Positions 21,038 through 33,658 of a stretch of 64,000 bases of DNA are shown here, piece by piece. Below the pieces are notes generated by a model that had not been told where the DNA came from, did not search any database, and saw only the letters and a program-made list of their open reading frames with translations. The stretch is from NCBI GenBank assembly GCA_036873135.1, contig JAPTYO010000017.1, positions 16,678,001-16,742,000 of the forward strand, written 5' to 3'. Numbering within the stretch: position 1 is the first letter of the stretch; each line of letters begins with the position of its first letter. This DNA comes from Clarkia xantiana subsp. parviflora. Lineage: Eukaryota > Streptophyta > Magnoliopsida > Myrtales > Onagraceae. A program made the translations under genes and the position numbers.

Positions 21038-21220
21038 GTTCCAAAGACTGCTTTCTTGGGCAACAGCGTTAAAGAATGGTGCAAATACCACAAAACCTGG
21101 GGACACAACACAAACAAGTGTCTACCACTGAGATGGGAGATAGAAGAATGCACCGCGTTAGGCGCGTTAAGACGATTTGTTGCAACTGACTCTGCGACGT
21201 CATCGTCAAACCAATCATGA
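21038..21220 (+). pseudogene. B gag2 module, second part (zinc knuckle)
   Basis: Continuation of the reading interrupted by A1: AFLGNSVKEWCKYHKTWGHNT with Cys-X2-His-X4-His-X4-Cys spacing, then ALGALRRFVATDS and a stop at 21220. The sequence after it matches what in D follows integrase, so all of pol is missing here. Confidence 0.75.
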
Positions 21221-22702
21221 AAGAGACGGGAGAAATAACTACCTTTCCGTTTACTCTGCGCATTTCTATTCTAAGTGTTTTTAGAATCATCGCATATATT
21301 TTCTTTAAATATTTTAAGAAAGAATGATCGGTTGACGTCTTCTCGAAAAAACAATGTAAATACGCGCAAGTATCTAATGAAGTCAATCTACCTTCGTAGG
21401 TACATATCTATGTCTTGCATGCTCTTTTGGATTGAACGCGAAGTAACAAAACTCCGCACTTATTAACTACATCAACAATTCAAGATATTATGCTATGTGC
21501 AAGCAAAAAATCTACTTCACGTTATGACAACGCTTATCATCAACAACAACTTACTCATATTGACGACTATATCAAAAGTCGTCATCAAGGAATCAACAAC
21601 TTGGAATTAAACCCAAGATATATTCAAAGTCAGCATGCTACAACAACATATTTGCAAGGACATAATTGCAACCTTTTATTTCAAAGCGTTATACCAACGA
21701 CGTCCTACTTCAAACGTCATATTAACGACGTTCTACTTCAAAGCGTCATACCAACGACGTCCTGCTTCAAACGTCATATTAACGACGTTCTACTTCAAAG
21801 CGTCATACCAACGACGTCATGCTTTAAACGTCATATTAACGACGTTCTACTTCAAAGCGTCATACCAACGACGTCCTGCTTCAAACGTCATATTAACGAC
21901 GTTCTATCTACAATGTCATATTGACGACATACAAATAACATGCTGAAACATCTCTTCTTAGAGACAAATCTTCATGTTCATCGCCATTCCCTGGATTCAG
22001 AACAGGACGGGCAAGTACAATACGGGACTGATCACCCCATAAGTGGCGAAAGTTCTCTTATTAGACAACAACCCCACGCTACAACAAGTGTGTATCTCCT
22101 ATTAAGGGATCATATTCATCAAAGACTATACCTTAATCGGATAGCTTCAATCAACTACTACGAATTCCTGCTTAAGGGTTCACACTTTACGGCAAAAGTC
22201 CTCTTGTTAGATGACAATCCCGTACTACAGATTTTCAAAGCATGTTGCATGGTTCCTGGACGCGGAAATCATGAATCACAATACATATTTTCAAAACGTG
22301 TTACGTGGTCCCTGGACGCAGGAATCATGTATCACAGAAATTTTTTTCAAAAACCAAAATGTTTTTACGTATGCTTCCCCAACGCGGGGTTGATACACGC
22401 TGGCAGGTGCGCACCCTGTTTACAAAACTCATAAAAATTACAAGTCGAGTCTTGTACAACGTCGCCTTAGAGTGGAACTAAGAGACGGTATAAACTAGTA
22501 TCTTGTTTAGCCAAGATAACACCTTTCAAATATCAAAGGCCAGCGTCAAGTTCCTTTGTGCCAAGTACCCGTGCCAAATACACTACTTGTTAAGAAAAGT
22601 CGCTATACGCGAAATACTTAACAGGTTACAACATATATAGCGGCAAGCTATTCAGGAAAGAAGGGCAACATGCGTAATGCATCATGCAAGCAATCTTGAG
22701 AA
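21221..22702. other. B spacer after gag2
   Basis: No supported gene. It contains the post-pol motif aatgaagtcaatctacctt near 21377 (D has it inverted near 41980), a 57-bp tandem block (21676-21926) and a gactgatcacccc/agtggcg segment near 22027 shared with D near 41660. Near 22455 gtcgccttagagtgg is shared inverted with D near 41400. A2 is inserted at 22703; its left target copy is gagaa 22698-22702. Confidence 0.6.
21676..21926 (+). repeat. 57-bp tandem repeat in B
   Basis: About four and a half units. Each unit has two related halves (gcgtcataccaacgacg and acgtcatattaacgacg joined by tctacttcaa-like linkers), so the basic period is ~28-29 bp. Starts of ttctacttca at 21731, 21788 and 21845 give the 57-bp period. 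Confidence 0.9.
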
Positions 22703-23401
22703 TGTTGGATCACGGTGGAACTCCGGTACGGACTTTGACGGCAATCCTAGCTCCTTTGCTCCACGCAATCCTGCAAGAGGGGATAGACCGGGCGGTGACC
22801 CAGAATCCCTCTCCGATGCTTAAATGAGTATTTCGTATGACTGACAAGAAAATAATCTCAGAGTGTATTCAACTCAACGTAAGTGATCTGAGGTGACTTC
22901 CTGCCCTTTTATAGGCAAAGAGATGCCTCAGGTACCTGGCGAACCGTTAGGGGTGGTTAGCCCGTATCCCGCATATCTCGGACATGATCTCGCGTATCTT
23001 AGCCATACCCCGCGTATCTCGGCCATGCTCCGTGTATCTTAATCCACGTTCCGCGTATCTCGGCCACGCCCCGCATATCTTGGCTTTATCCTCTGATAAC
23101 GAGTCCCGACTCCCGTCGGGGACTCCAGAGTTATCTCGTTGTGTCACCGCTCGGGGCCCCTCGTCATCGTGACAGGGCCAATCATTCTCAGGGATTCATC
23201 ATCGGGGCCTACTTAAAGGCTTCTCATCGGGAGCTTCCAGCTCCACTGTCGGAACCGACTCTGTCGGGACCTTGCCTCGTCGGGACTCCCTTCGTCGGGA
23301 CCCTTCTCCTAGGTCATCTTGACCTTCCTTTCGGGGCCTGGTGGGCCTGTTTGCCGTTTCCTCGCCGTTACGGGGCCTGACGACTATAGTCGGATCCATC
23401 A
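22703..23401 (-). repeat. 3' LTR of A2
   Basis: Inverted family A LTR, TGTTGGATCACGG to GGATCCATCA on the + strand; the polypurine tract follows at 23402. Confidence 0.96.
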
Positions 23402-23413
23402 TTTGCCCCCAAG
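23402..23413 (-). other. Polypurine tract of A2
   Basis: tttgcccccaag on the + strand (cttgggggcaaa on -), adjacent to the LTR. Confidence 0.8.
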
Positions 23414-23787
23414 ACATGAGGGACTTTTAGTTCGTCGTGTCTTTCAACTCCCTATCTTCCAATACTAAAGTCGGGGATTTTTTCCTTGGTTCAGTTACTT
23501 AGTTTATCAGTCTTCTCCTCTACGTTTCCTCAGGGTTTTGCAGATAACTGTTATATCCCAAGGGTCTCCTCGGTTTCCTAGTGCATTAAATGCAGTAGAT
23601 AATGGAGTGACGTTTTCGACCCACGTGCCTGTTTTTTCGCGTCTGTCCTTTTCTGAAAAAGTGCTTTTCAGGCCGTTTCATCATTACGCCCGTTGTCCTT
23701 CTGCACGTTTCATCTCAACGGTCCAGATTAAGACTCTTCGACTTCGACGACTCGGATCGAGGTGTCCTTTCAACCGTCTTCTTCGAC
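23414..23787. other. A2 upstream region of the antisense gene
   Basis: No ORF; leads from the PPT to the antisense TATA box. Homologous stretches occur in A1 and A' at the same place, so it may carry control elements of the antisense promoter. Confidence 0.5.
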
Positions 23788-23794
23788 TATAAAA
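23788..23794 (+). promoter_or_regulatory. Putative TATA box of the A2 antisense ORF
   Basis: TATAAAA in cgactataaaaccctagc, about 165 bp upstream of ATG 23957. An equivalent box occurs in A1 and A' on the antisense side, supporting an internal promoter. Confidence 0.65.
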
Positions 23795-23956
23795 CCCTAG
23801 CCATAGTCACAATTCAACTTTTACCGTCTTCGAATTCTCAAAAGCTCTCTGCGATTCCTCTGCAATTCCAAGCTCTGTGATTTCGAAGGTCTTTGGAGTC
23901 TTCCCGATCATCTTTCCGGCGACGTTTCGTTCATCTCCTTCAACCTCTACTTCATC

Positions 23957-26669
23957 ATGTCTGGTAAGGAATCCCTCTTCGTTGTTTGTTCGTCTTTTTC
24001 TTTCTAATTTTTCCAAGAGTCCCACTGTATTTTCTTGCCCTGGTTGCTTTTCAGACAGCGGTTCCAGCTCTGAGGGGAGAAAACCTTTTAATTTTGATTA
24101 TGCACCAAATGAGATTTCCAATACTGCTTATGATGCAGCTCTACGAGAGGGTTGCATCACCATCACCTGGGAACCTCGTTTCCCATATCCTAGGCATCGT
24201 CCCTCGAGTGACTCTGAGGTTACTCGTCCCCAGAAAGGGGAGGTGTTTGTCTCTACGGGACAGATATCAGCGGGGATCAGGTTCCCCTTTTGCGGTAATC
24301 TGGTCGAGCTGTGCCATCATTACAGAACACACCCCACCACCTTTTCTCCCCATGCCATCCGCCTCTGGAACGCCTTTCAAGTCCTCTGTCTCCGACAGAA
24401 GTGGGTCTATAGCCTCCAACTCTTCAGAACCTTTAATGGGATGAAGTGCAACGAGGCGGGGGTTTGCGCCTTCTACCCCCGGATGCCTAAGTGGAGTAAG
24501 CAGCAGCTTGCCCGGTACGGTTGGACCAGTGACACCTGGAAGGTGGTCAAGGGTCGGGGACTCTTGATCGATACAGGGTCCGACAATAGTAGCTGGAAAA
24601 GGTGCTACTTCTTTATCCGTCACTCCTCCATTCCCTGGCCTCGCTGGGAGGTGGTAGCAGACCCTCCGCCTGCTTTCCATACTTATGCTGATGAGGATTT
24701 CCAGACTCTCCAACTCATTCAGCTCTATCGGTGGGAGGAGTCTTACACTCCTCTCAACGCCAATTCACTCGTGGAGCGGGACCTGGTGCATGCCGGGATC
24801 CGACTCCTCGATATTGTTTCTGGGGGGCAGCTCTTCGACGGCCCTTCTAACATGGTCTCTTGGGTAAACTTCTAACATTTATTTGTTTATTGTTTGCAGC
24901 CAAGAAGGTATCTGTGCTGACCGATCTATTCCTTAAGCAGGGGGAGACTGATGCTGTCCGCCCCTCGCGGAAGAGGAAGTCTGCCAAGAAGGCTGCTGCT
25001 AGGTCGGGGTCTCCTTCAGCGGAGCAGCCCAAGCGGAAGCGGGTGGATCTGGACCAGCTCTTCAATGTCCAGAACGCTGAAGAAGGTAAACAACTTCGAC
25101 TTGCTATTAAATCGTACAAGAGGATGGTCCCGTCGGATTTAATTTCCTCGACCAAGGAAAGCCGCATTACTGATGTCAAAAGAATCCTTCGAGGCGAAAC
25201 TCCCCGAGTCTTGAAGGCAGGCTACTATCATTACCGCGGGAAGGATCAATACGTCTCCCGACGTATCATTTGGTGTAAGAATTCCGATGAACTTCCTGAC
25301 TACCTTTCTGAAGCTCTTCATCCTCCAGGTGCAGGTCGCTCGGGAGCTTCCTCGGGTGCTGCAGCTTCCGCCGATGCACCGCCTTCAGCGGGGGTGCCTT
25401 CCTCAGCTGGAGAGAAGGCTCCCTCTGGCGAACTGTTTCGTCAGGTGGAAACTCTAGACTCCTCCGAGGAGACTGGCGGGGTTGACCCCCCTCAACAGCG
25501 TCGGAAGGCGGGGCAATCCCCCTTGAAACCAACCCCTCAGGGGCCGCCTCCTTCATCTTCTCCGCAGCAGCGGCAGCTCTCACCTATCCACGACTTCTCT
25601 CCTTCCCCTGTTCGGGCCGAGACGGAGGCGTGCCATTCCATTCCTCGTCCTATCTCTCCCCTTGCTCTCGATGGGGACTTCTACAGGCCCTTCAATTCTT
25701 CACAGGCGAATGCCCCCTGGACTCCTATCCAGACGCTCCAGGGAGTCCCGCTCACACAAGGGGAACAGGACCAAGAGCTGGCCCTGCATCTGCTGGCGGG
25801 TTCTATTCTGCCTTCTATGCGGCATCCGATTTACCTCAATCGGACGCCTATGCAGCGGGATTTCAGGGAGATAGCTGTGCGCCGCATAGAGGTGAGACTT
25901 TTGCCTCTTTCTTGCTGATGATAAATCGGGTCGTTTTGTCCTTTAACATTGTTCCTTTTGATTGCAGGAGCTCGGGAACTTCAACCGCCTCATCGGGTAT
26001 GTCATTGCCTATGATGAGGCCCGGGAGCAGGACCGAGGAGTCCGCGAGCAGCTTCAGGTGGATCTCAAGGCCTCCCAGTCTTCACGGGGGAAGCTTGCCA
26101 AAGAGCTGGCTGTCCTCAATCAGAAGATTCGGGACCTCCAGCAGCAGATCGCGGACTTCGAGGGGCTCTTGAGGCAAGAGCGGCAGGAGCGGGGGGCAGT
26201 TGTGGACCGGCTGACCCAGGAGAAGACGGCTGCTGAGGACCAACTGGTCCTTGAGAAGAAGGCTTTGGAGGAGGTGATCGCGGGATTTCCTGCGCAGTTG
26301 GCCGAAGCGGAGGCAAAGGGTCGGGAGGACTATCGGAAGTCGGAGGGCTTCCAAGCTGATGCCATGAAGTTCTTTGGCGCGGAGGTGGAGAACACCCTCT
26401 TCAATGCGGTTGAGGAGCTCCACCTAGAGTACGGGGATGCTATCAACTTCGACAAGTCTCCTTCTCTCGCTCCTTTTGCGAAGAAGTATTTTGCTCTTTC
26501 CGAGGAGAGTGATGGGGAGAGTACCCCCGTAATTGTCGAAGACGCTTCTGAACTTCCAAGTGCGGACGCCCCGATAGTCAATCCTCCCGAAGCCAATCCT
26601 GTGGATCCCTCTGCTACTGACTCCGCGGACCCAGCTGCTGCCGATGCTGCCGACAAGGACCAAGCTTGA
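23957..26669 (+). CDS. A2 antisense extra ORF, spliced, apparently complete
   Basis: This gene reads opposite to gag-pol. Exon 1 is only ATGTCTG (23957-23963) with donor GT at 23964. Exon 2 begins at 24055, giving MSDSGSSSEG in frame. It carries the domain with FVSTGQISAGIRFPF and HAIRLWNAFQVLC (about 24250-24390), which I recall as Pfam PF04195, 'putative gypsy type transposon'. Exon 3 runs 24900-25891: a Lys/Arg-rich patch (RKRKSAKKAAA), ETPRVLKAGYYHYRGKDQ, then a Pro/Ser-rich linker. Exon 4 (25968-26669) is a long coiled coil with NTLFNAVEELHLEYGDA and an acidic Ala/Pro tail. The exon 2 donor is unclear: the A' donor (tctggtaact) is changed here to tctggggggc, so splicing there may fail. 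Function unknown; the coiled coil suggests assembly or binding. Confidence 0.75.
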
Positions 26670-26799
26670 ATATTTTTATCTTTTAGGGTCCTTGTATTTT
26701 CTTCTCTTTTGTCATCATCGGGCCTTTGAGCCCTTATCAATATCAAACTTCTCTGGTTCCGATCTTTTGTTGCACTTCTCCGAGTGACTTTACTTATAC

Positions 26800-28021
26800 G
26801 CGCTTAAGTCGAAGCTTCGACACTTAAGACATTCTCGTACGTCTTTCCCGACGATTTAATAACTTGCACCACTTAAGGCGACTTAACTCCATGCATCACT
26901 TAAGACGACTTAATTCTGCGCACCACTTAAGGCGACTTGGTTTTATGCATCACTTAAGACGACTTTATATTACTTAGAGCAAATCTAAGAATCATGCATC
27001 ACTTAAGACGTCTTTTCTCGGGCATCACTTAAGACGACTTTATATTACTTAGAATAAATCTAAGCATCGTGCACCACTCAAGGCGACTTTTCTCGTGCAC
27101 TACTTAAGACGACTTTCATCGTGCACCACTGAAGGCGACTCTCATCGTGCACCACTGAAGGCGACTTTCATCGTGCACCACTGAAGGCGACTTTCATCGT
27201 GCACCACTGAAGGTGACTTTCATCGTGCACCACTGAAGGCGGCTTTCATCGTGCACCACTGAAGGCGACTTTCATCGTGCACCACTGAAGGCGACTTTCG
27301 TCGTGCACCACTGAAGGCGACTTTCATCGTGCACCACTAAAGGCGACTTTCATCGTGCACCACTGAAGGCGACTTTCGTCGTGCACCACTGAAGGCGACT
27401 TTCATCGTGCACCACTGAAGGCGACTTTTCATCGTGCACCACTGAAGGCGACTTTCATCGTGCACCACTGAAGGCGACTTTCATCGTGCACCACTGAAGG
27501 CGACTTTTCTCGTGCACCACTGAAGGCGACTTTTCATCGTGCACCACTGAAGGCGACTTTTCATCGTGCACCACTGAAGGCGACTTTCATCGTGCACCAC
27601 TGAAGGCGACTTTGGTCGTGCACCACTGAAGGCGACTTTCATCGTGCACCACTGAAGGAGACTTTGATCGTGCACCACTGAAGGCGACTTTCATCGTGCA
27701 CCACTGAAGGCGACTTTGATCGTGCACCACTGAAGGCGACTTTCATCGTGCACCACTGAAGGCGACTTTCGTCGTGCACCACTGAAGGCGACATTGGCAC
27801 TTAGCATAAATCTAAGGACAACTCTTATTTGGAAGCAACCTCTTTATTTATTGATGGCATAAGATTGGCTTACATCGAATTAAACGATAAATAGCATACA
27901 CCACTTAAGGCGATTTTACATCGGGCACCACTTAAGGCGACTTTTTCGAGCACCACTTAAGGCAACTTTATCGAGCACCACTTAAGACGACTTTATCAGG
28001 CACCACTTAAGGCGACTTTCT
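26800..28021 (-). repeat. Tandem array of A2, homogenised 26-bp core
   Basis: The left part (26800-27110) has mixed units with cttagaataaatctaag interruptions. From about 27105 to 27795 some 26 units of gactttcatcgtgcaccactgaaggc follow in near-perfect register, differing mainly by single bases (gtcgtg, gatcgtg). After 27795 variable units resume up to the gag-pol stop at 28022. The core looks like a recent local amplification. Confidence 0.93.
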
Positions 28022-31000
28022 TCAAGCATGGTGTTTCTTCAAGTGTTCGCCACTGAAAGAATGCTTTAATGTTCTGCCATTGAGGTCTTCCAACTTGTAT
28101 GCATTTGGAGCTGGCATCCCCACGACCTTATAAGGTCCTTCCCATTTTGGTGACATCTTGTTGATTCGATCCAAAAGGGTGAATTCGTTGCGACGCCAAA
28201 CCAGCTCCCCGACAAAGAACTGTCGGGACTTCACTCGCCGATTGTAGTACCTGGCCGTCGCTAAACGCATTCGAGCTTGGACTTCATCGGCTTCCCGCCT
28301 CTTCTCTTCGAGTAAGTCCAAGTCCAGACGTCTCACTTCGTCGTTCGTTAGGGGCTCGTAATATCTCATCCGATGGGACGCCACAGCTACCTCCACTGGT
28401 GCGACAGCTTCCGTGCCATATACGAGGCCAAACGGAGTCTCCCCTGTTGATCGTTTGGGTGTCGTTCTAACAGCCCAAAGTAAATTTTCCAGTTCATTCA
28501 GCCACTTGCCCTTCAAGGCATAGACCCTCTTCTTCAGGCCATCCATCACGATTTTGTTGGCTGACTCCACCTGGCCATTAGTCTGAGCATGGCGTACGGA
28601 GGCGGTCCGATGCTCAATGTTCAATTCTTCCAGATACTCCCTCACCTGAGAGCCGTTAAACGGTGGGCCATTGTCGCTGATCACCACCTTAGGAATTCCG
28701 TATCTGGACACGATGTGGGTTTGGAGGAACTTGACGATCTGGTTCCCCGTTGTTCTGGCCAACGCCTTCGCCTCTATCCATTTCGAAAAATAATCGATAG
28801 CTACAAGTAAATACTTACATTGTCCTTGTGCTTGCGGAAGAGGTCCCACCAAGTCGATGCCCCACTGCGCGAAGGGCCAAGCGCTCTTGATGGATGTTAG
28901 GTTGGCGGCCGGAGCCGCGATACTCGGGGCGTACCTCCGGCACGCGTCGCATGATCGGACAAACGCCGTTGCTTCTTTGTTCATCGTGGGCCAATAGTAG
29001 CCTAAGTTCAACACCTTCCTCAAAATGGATCGGGCCCCTTCGTGACAAGCCGCGGCCCCCTCGTGCATTTCCTTCAGGATTCGATTGGTGTCGGGTTCTG
29101 CTACACACTTCAGGTACGGAGTCGAGAACCAGCCCTTCTTGTACAGCTGATTATCCAGCATCACATAATTAGACGCGATCCGACATATTCTGTCTGCTGC
29201 TACCTTATCCTCGGGAACTGCCCCCGTAGTCAGATACGCGACTATCGGGGTCATCCAAGTTGGCTCTTCCTCCGATTTTGTCTCAATGGTGGACACCTGT
29301 GTTGGGTCGATGTTTGATAAGATCACCTTCTCCAAGAAGTGCACCTTCCGATTTTCTTCCAAGGGTGCCCCCAGGGCAAACTTACTCAAGGCGTCTGCCT
29401 CTACGTTCTCCTCCCTTGGGATAGCCTCGATATCGAAGCTTTTGAAGCCCTTTCTCAAGGCTTGTACCTCTCGCAGATACTTTTTCATTATCGGACTCCT
29501 TGCTTCGTATCGCCCTTGAACCTGGTTCACGATTAAAGCCGCGTCGCACTTCACTCTCAAGTGATCGATTCCAGTGCCTTTAGCGATTTTTAGGCCCGTG
29601 TTAAGAGCTTCGTACTCCGCTTCGTTGTTTGTGGCCTTGAATGTTAAAGCCAAGGCATATCGGAGCGGTTCACCTTCACCTGGTGGTATCAACAAGAAGC
29701 CCGCTCCTGATCCGTCTGAACTCGCGGAGCCATCCGTGTACATCTCCCAGATATTTTCCTTGTTTGGTTGTTCTGATTGCTCTGCCCTCTCTGGTTGTAC
29801 TTCTGTCAGGACTTCCATGGTTGCCCCCTCTACAGGGCCCGCTTCTTCCAGATCGGGGCTGTAGACTCTGCTATGAAATCTGCTAATGCCTGACCCCTAA
29901 TGGCTGTCCTCGGAGCGAAGTGTATGCGAAATTCGCTAAGCTCTACTGCCCATTTCACTAATCTCCCCGACGCATCCGGTCGGTTCAAAAAATGCTTCAA
30001 AGGCTGGTTCGTTAGCACAGTTATCTCGTGTGCGTGGAAATATGGCCTTAGCTTCCGAGCAGTAATAATCAACGCAAAGAGGTACTTCTCAACGGCGGGG
30101 TAGTTCAATTCAGATCTGGCAAATGCCTTGCTTACATAATAGACGGGGACTTGATTACCCTCGACAATCTTTACTAACACAGAGCTAATTGCAAATTCAG
30201 AAACAGCCAAATAAAGGAAGAGCGGCTCGCCTGGAACCGGTTTTGCCAGCGGCGGGAGTGTGCGAAGGTGCTGCTTGAGTGCTTGGAACGCTTCTTCACA
30301 TTTGGCGGTCCATTCGAATTTTTTGTTGGCCCTCAAGACTTCAAAAAACGGCATTGATCGGTCGTTGGCTTTGGACAAGAAGCGGTTCATTGCAGCTAGT
30401 CGGCCATTTAGTACTTGCACCTCCCGATGGTTTATCGGGGACTGCATCTCCTCGATTGCCCTCAGCTTCTCAGGATTCACTTCAATTCCTCTCTGACTCA
30501 CCATGAAGCCCAAGAATTTCCCTGAGTGGACTCCGAAGGCGCATTTCGTCGGGTTCAAACGAACTTGATGGAGCCTCATCCGCTCAAACGCCATGGTAAG
30601 GTTGTGCTCGTGATCCTCGGCTTGTCGGGACTTCACCAGCATATCATCCACGTAAGCTTCCATGGTTTCTCCCAGCATATCTCCAAACAGTTTGTTCACC
30701 ATCCGTTGGTAGGTTGCCCCGGCATTGATCAACCCGAAAGGCATGACATCGTAGTGATAGATGTCACTGTCTGCGTAGAACGCTGTGTGGGGAGCGTCTT
30801 CCTTAGCCATCTTGATCTGGTTGTAGCCTGAATACGCATCCATGAAACTTAACAGCTCATGTCCCGATGTGGCATCCACCAGCTGGTCGATCCTTGGGAG
30901 TGGATAGCAGTCCTTTGGGCAAGCCTTGTTCAGGTCGCGGAAGTCCACGCACATTCGCCATTTCCCGTTAGTCTTCTTCACCAGCACTGGGTTGGCCACC

Positions 31001-33622
31001 CAAGTCTGGAATCGGAGCTCCTTAATGAACCCAGCGTCGAGCAACCTGCCCACTTCCTGCTGGATCGCGATCTTCTTATCCGTGCCCATCAGACGCCTTT
31101 TCTGTGTGATAGGCTTGATCGCGGGGTCTATCTTCAGCTCGTGTACGATCACATCGGGGCTGATTCCTGGCATATCGCTGGGGGACCAGGCAAACAGCTC
31201 CTTGAACTCCTTCAACAACTCCACCAATTTTTGGGCTGTCTCTTCAGTTAGAGCAGACCCGATTTTCACCTTCCTCTGGGGTCCATCGATCTCGACTTCT
31301 TTCAGATCTTCTATGGGGGCGGGACGCCCAAACTCTTCTCTGGGATCTGTGTCTGTCTAGAGGACAGCCATGGCCTCTCGCCTCCTCCTCCGGGTGGCAT
31401 TAACATAGCACTTTCGGGAAGACACCTGGTCGCCCTTGACCTGTCCGACTCCATGATCGGTCGGGAACTTCATCTTCTGGTGCACAGTCGAGGCAACCGC
31501 CATCAGGGGATTGATGGTGGTTCTCCCGATAATCGCGTTGTAGGTCCCCGCGGAATCAACCATGACAAATTCCACGTTCCTCCTTTCTGATTTCCACCCG
31601 CTACCAAACTCCACTGGTAAGGTGATTACTCCTAACGGGTAGGAGGTTGAGCCAGAGAACCCGACCATCGGGAAGTTTGCCTCCTTCAGATCTTTCTTTG
31701 TTTTCCCCATAGCCTCCAGCGCGTCCATGAACAGAATGTCGGAGGAGCTCCCTCCGTCGATTAGAATTCTCTTCATCTCGAACCCGTCTACATCCAAAGT
31801 TACCACTAAGGCATCGTCGTGCGGAGTCTCTACGCCTATGAGGTCTTCCGACGAGAAGGAGATTACCATCTCTTCTTTCAAGGTCCAAGATCGGGACCTC
31901 TTACCAGTACCACCGCCGTAGGGATCCTAGAGGCGTAAACCTCTCGGGCGGATGAGGTATCACCTCCAGCAGCAAATCCTCCATGAATCACGTTGATGAC
32001 TCGTCTCTCCTTGCGAGCACCGGATGACTCTGGATCAGTTCTCTTCTTTTTCGGGGACCGATCGCGGGATCGGGAACGGGACCGCGATCGGGACCGAGAG
32101 CGGGACCGGCATCGTTTGTCCCCGACGAATTCCTTGAGCTTTCCCTTCTGGATTAGCTTTTCAATCTCCTTCTTCAGTTCCCGACAGTGATTGGTGTCGT
32201 GGCCATTTGCGCGGTGAAATCGACAATAGCGGTCTGTACGGGACCCCAGGAATTCTCCATCTTTCTTCGGGGGTACCTGGAGATACCTTGTCGTTCCATG
32301 ACTGTCAGCACTTCCGCCATGGAGCAGTTGAGAGGAATGTCAAAATCCTCCCGCTTATCCTTTCTTGAAGAACGTCTGTCGTCCCTCCGATCCGGACGTC
32401 CTCGATTCTTGCCACTGTCGGGTTTACCTTTTGACTTACGATCGTCGAAGGTTTTACTTGACTGTTTCCCTTTGTTCGACTTTGGGGGCTCCAGTTCTCC
32501 CGCGGCTATCTTTGATTCCTGGACATCGATCTGCCGCTTCACCCTCTTCTGCAATGCCTCCATATTCCACACAGCCTTCTCAGCTACGCTGTGCATCAAG
32601 TCGGAGCCATAGGGGGCTGTCAGGTTCCGAATGAAGGTGCGGATGGTTTCGCCCTCCGAGATTTCTTCGTCTATCTCTGCTACGCTGGCTGTGTACCGCT
32701 GGTAATAATGAGCCAGCGATTCGTCGGGCCTCTGCACCACCTGGGTTAGGGACCTCACGCTCTTCAATAAACGCCTCCGACCCTGGTACTGCTGAATGAA
32801 TCGATCGTGCATATCTGCCCAGCAAGTAATGCAGCCTGGGGGCAGACTAAAGAACCAAGTCAGGGCCCTTTCTCCTAGTGTGTTCGGGAACAACGTACAC
32901 ACTATGTCTTCACTTGGGGCTCTTCCCAGACACGCCATGAGGTGCTTCTGGACATGGCGAACTGGATCTCCTTCGCCATCATACTCCTTTATCGTGGGGA
33001 TGCCTAGCCCAGGCGGGGCTAGGGTGTCAATGAGTCGGGGGACGAAGGGATGAGTGGATCGATTCCTCAGTTCCGACACCAGCGGCTTCTGTTCTCCCAT
33101 ACAGATGTTCACGATCTTTACCACCTGGTCGGGAGTGATGGGACTATTCAGGGGAATGGTCATGTGCTGCACTGGTCCTGGCCCATCAACCACGAACCTC
33201 TCTGGCTGACTGGTCGCCCTACCTCTGTCTTGGCCTCGGGGTGGGGCTTCCTGTGCGTTCCGACCCTCTGTCGGCAGGGTCGCTTCTTCCAACGGGGGCA
33301 TCTCCTCCTGCCTCCTCGCAGCCTCTCTTCGATCCAAGAGAGCCTCTACAGCCGCCAGAAACATGGGCATGGCCTCTGCCACGGCCCTCGTCAAATCTGC
33401 AGCTGGGGGAGCCTCCTGCCCCCTGTTGTCCTGGTGCTGAGGGGCAACATCTTCGGGATGCGATCCATTGTGCCCTCCTGTCTGGGAGAGCTCAGCCGGG
33501 GGATGGTTCTGGTTTTCCTCTTGTTCTGGTACTGAATTCAGATTCGTTGCAGCGGGGTGACGGGAACCACCGGATTGTCCCCTTCTGTTCTTGCCAACCG
33601 CCATTGATCGAGTAGAAGGCAT
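28022..33622 (-). pseudogene. gag-pol: A2 gag-pol polyprotein, four disabling lesions
   Basis: ATG at 33620-33622 (MPSTRSMAVGKNRRGQ), end LKKHHA with stop at 28022. All domains are present in the family order. Lesions against A3/A4: one G lost in a G run at 32269-32273 (before the knuckle), one base lost near 31905 (before protease), a TAG stop at 31357-31359 (between protease and reverse transcriptase) and one G lost near 29855 (between the RNase H domains). Reverse transcriptase (YVDD) lies in 29830-31269 and the second RNase H plus integrase in 28022-29818, each still open. Confidence 0.95.
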
Positions 33623-33639
33623 ATCATCTTTTTGTTTGA

Positions 33640-33658
33640 TTCCAACAGACGGCGCAAA
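33640..33658 (-). other. Primer binding site of A2 (mutated)
   Basis: On the - strand it reads tttgcgccgtctgttgga where A1, A3 and A4 have ttggcgccgtctgtggga: two changes, one in the tRNA-complementary core. Confidence 0.7.

Noticed and set aside
27481..27678. Repetitive ORFs in tandem arrays (also 46494-46688, 46995-47279)
   Set aside because: They are by-products of a stop-free repeat unit; the array is non-coding in the other copies.
28589..31360. Plus-strand ORFs opposite A2 gag-pol (and equivalents opposite A1, A3, A4)
   Set aside because: They are shadows of the conserved polyprotein; they lack starts in context and vary with synonymous changes in pol.
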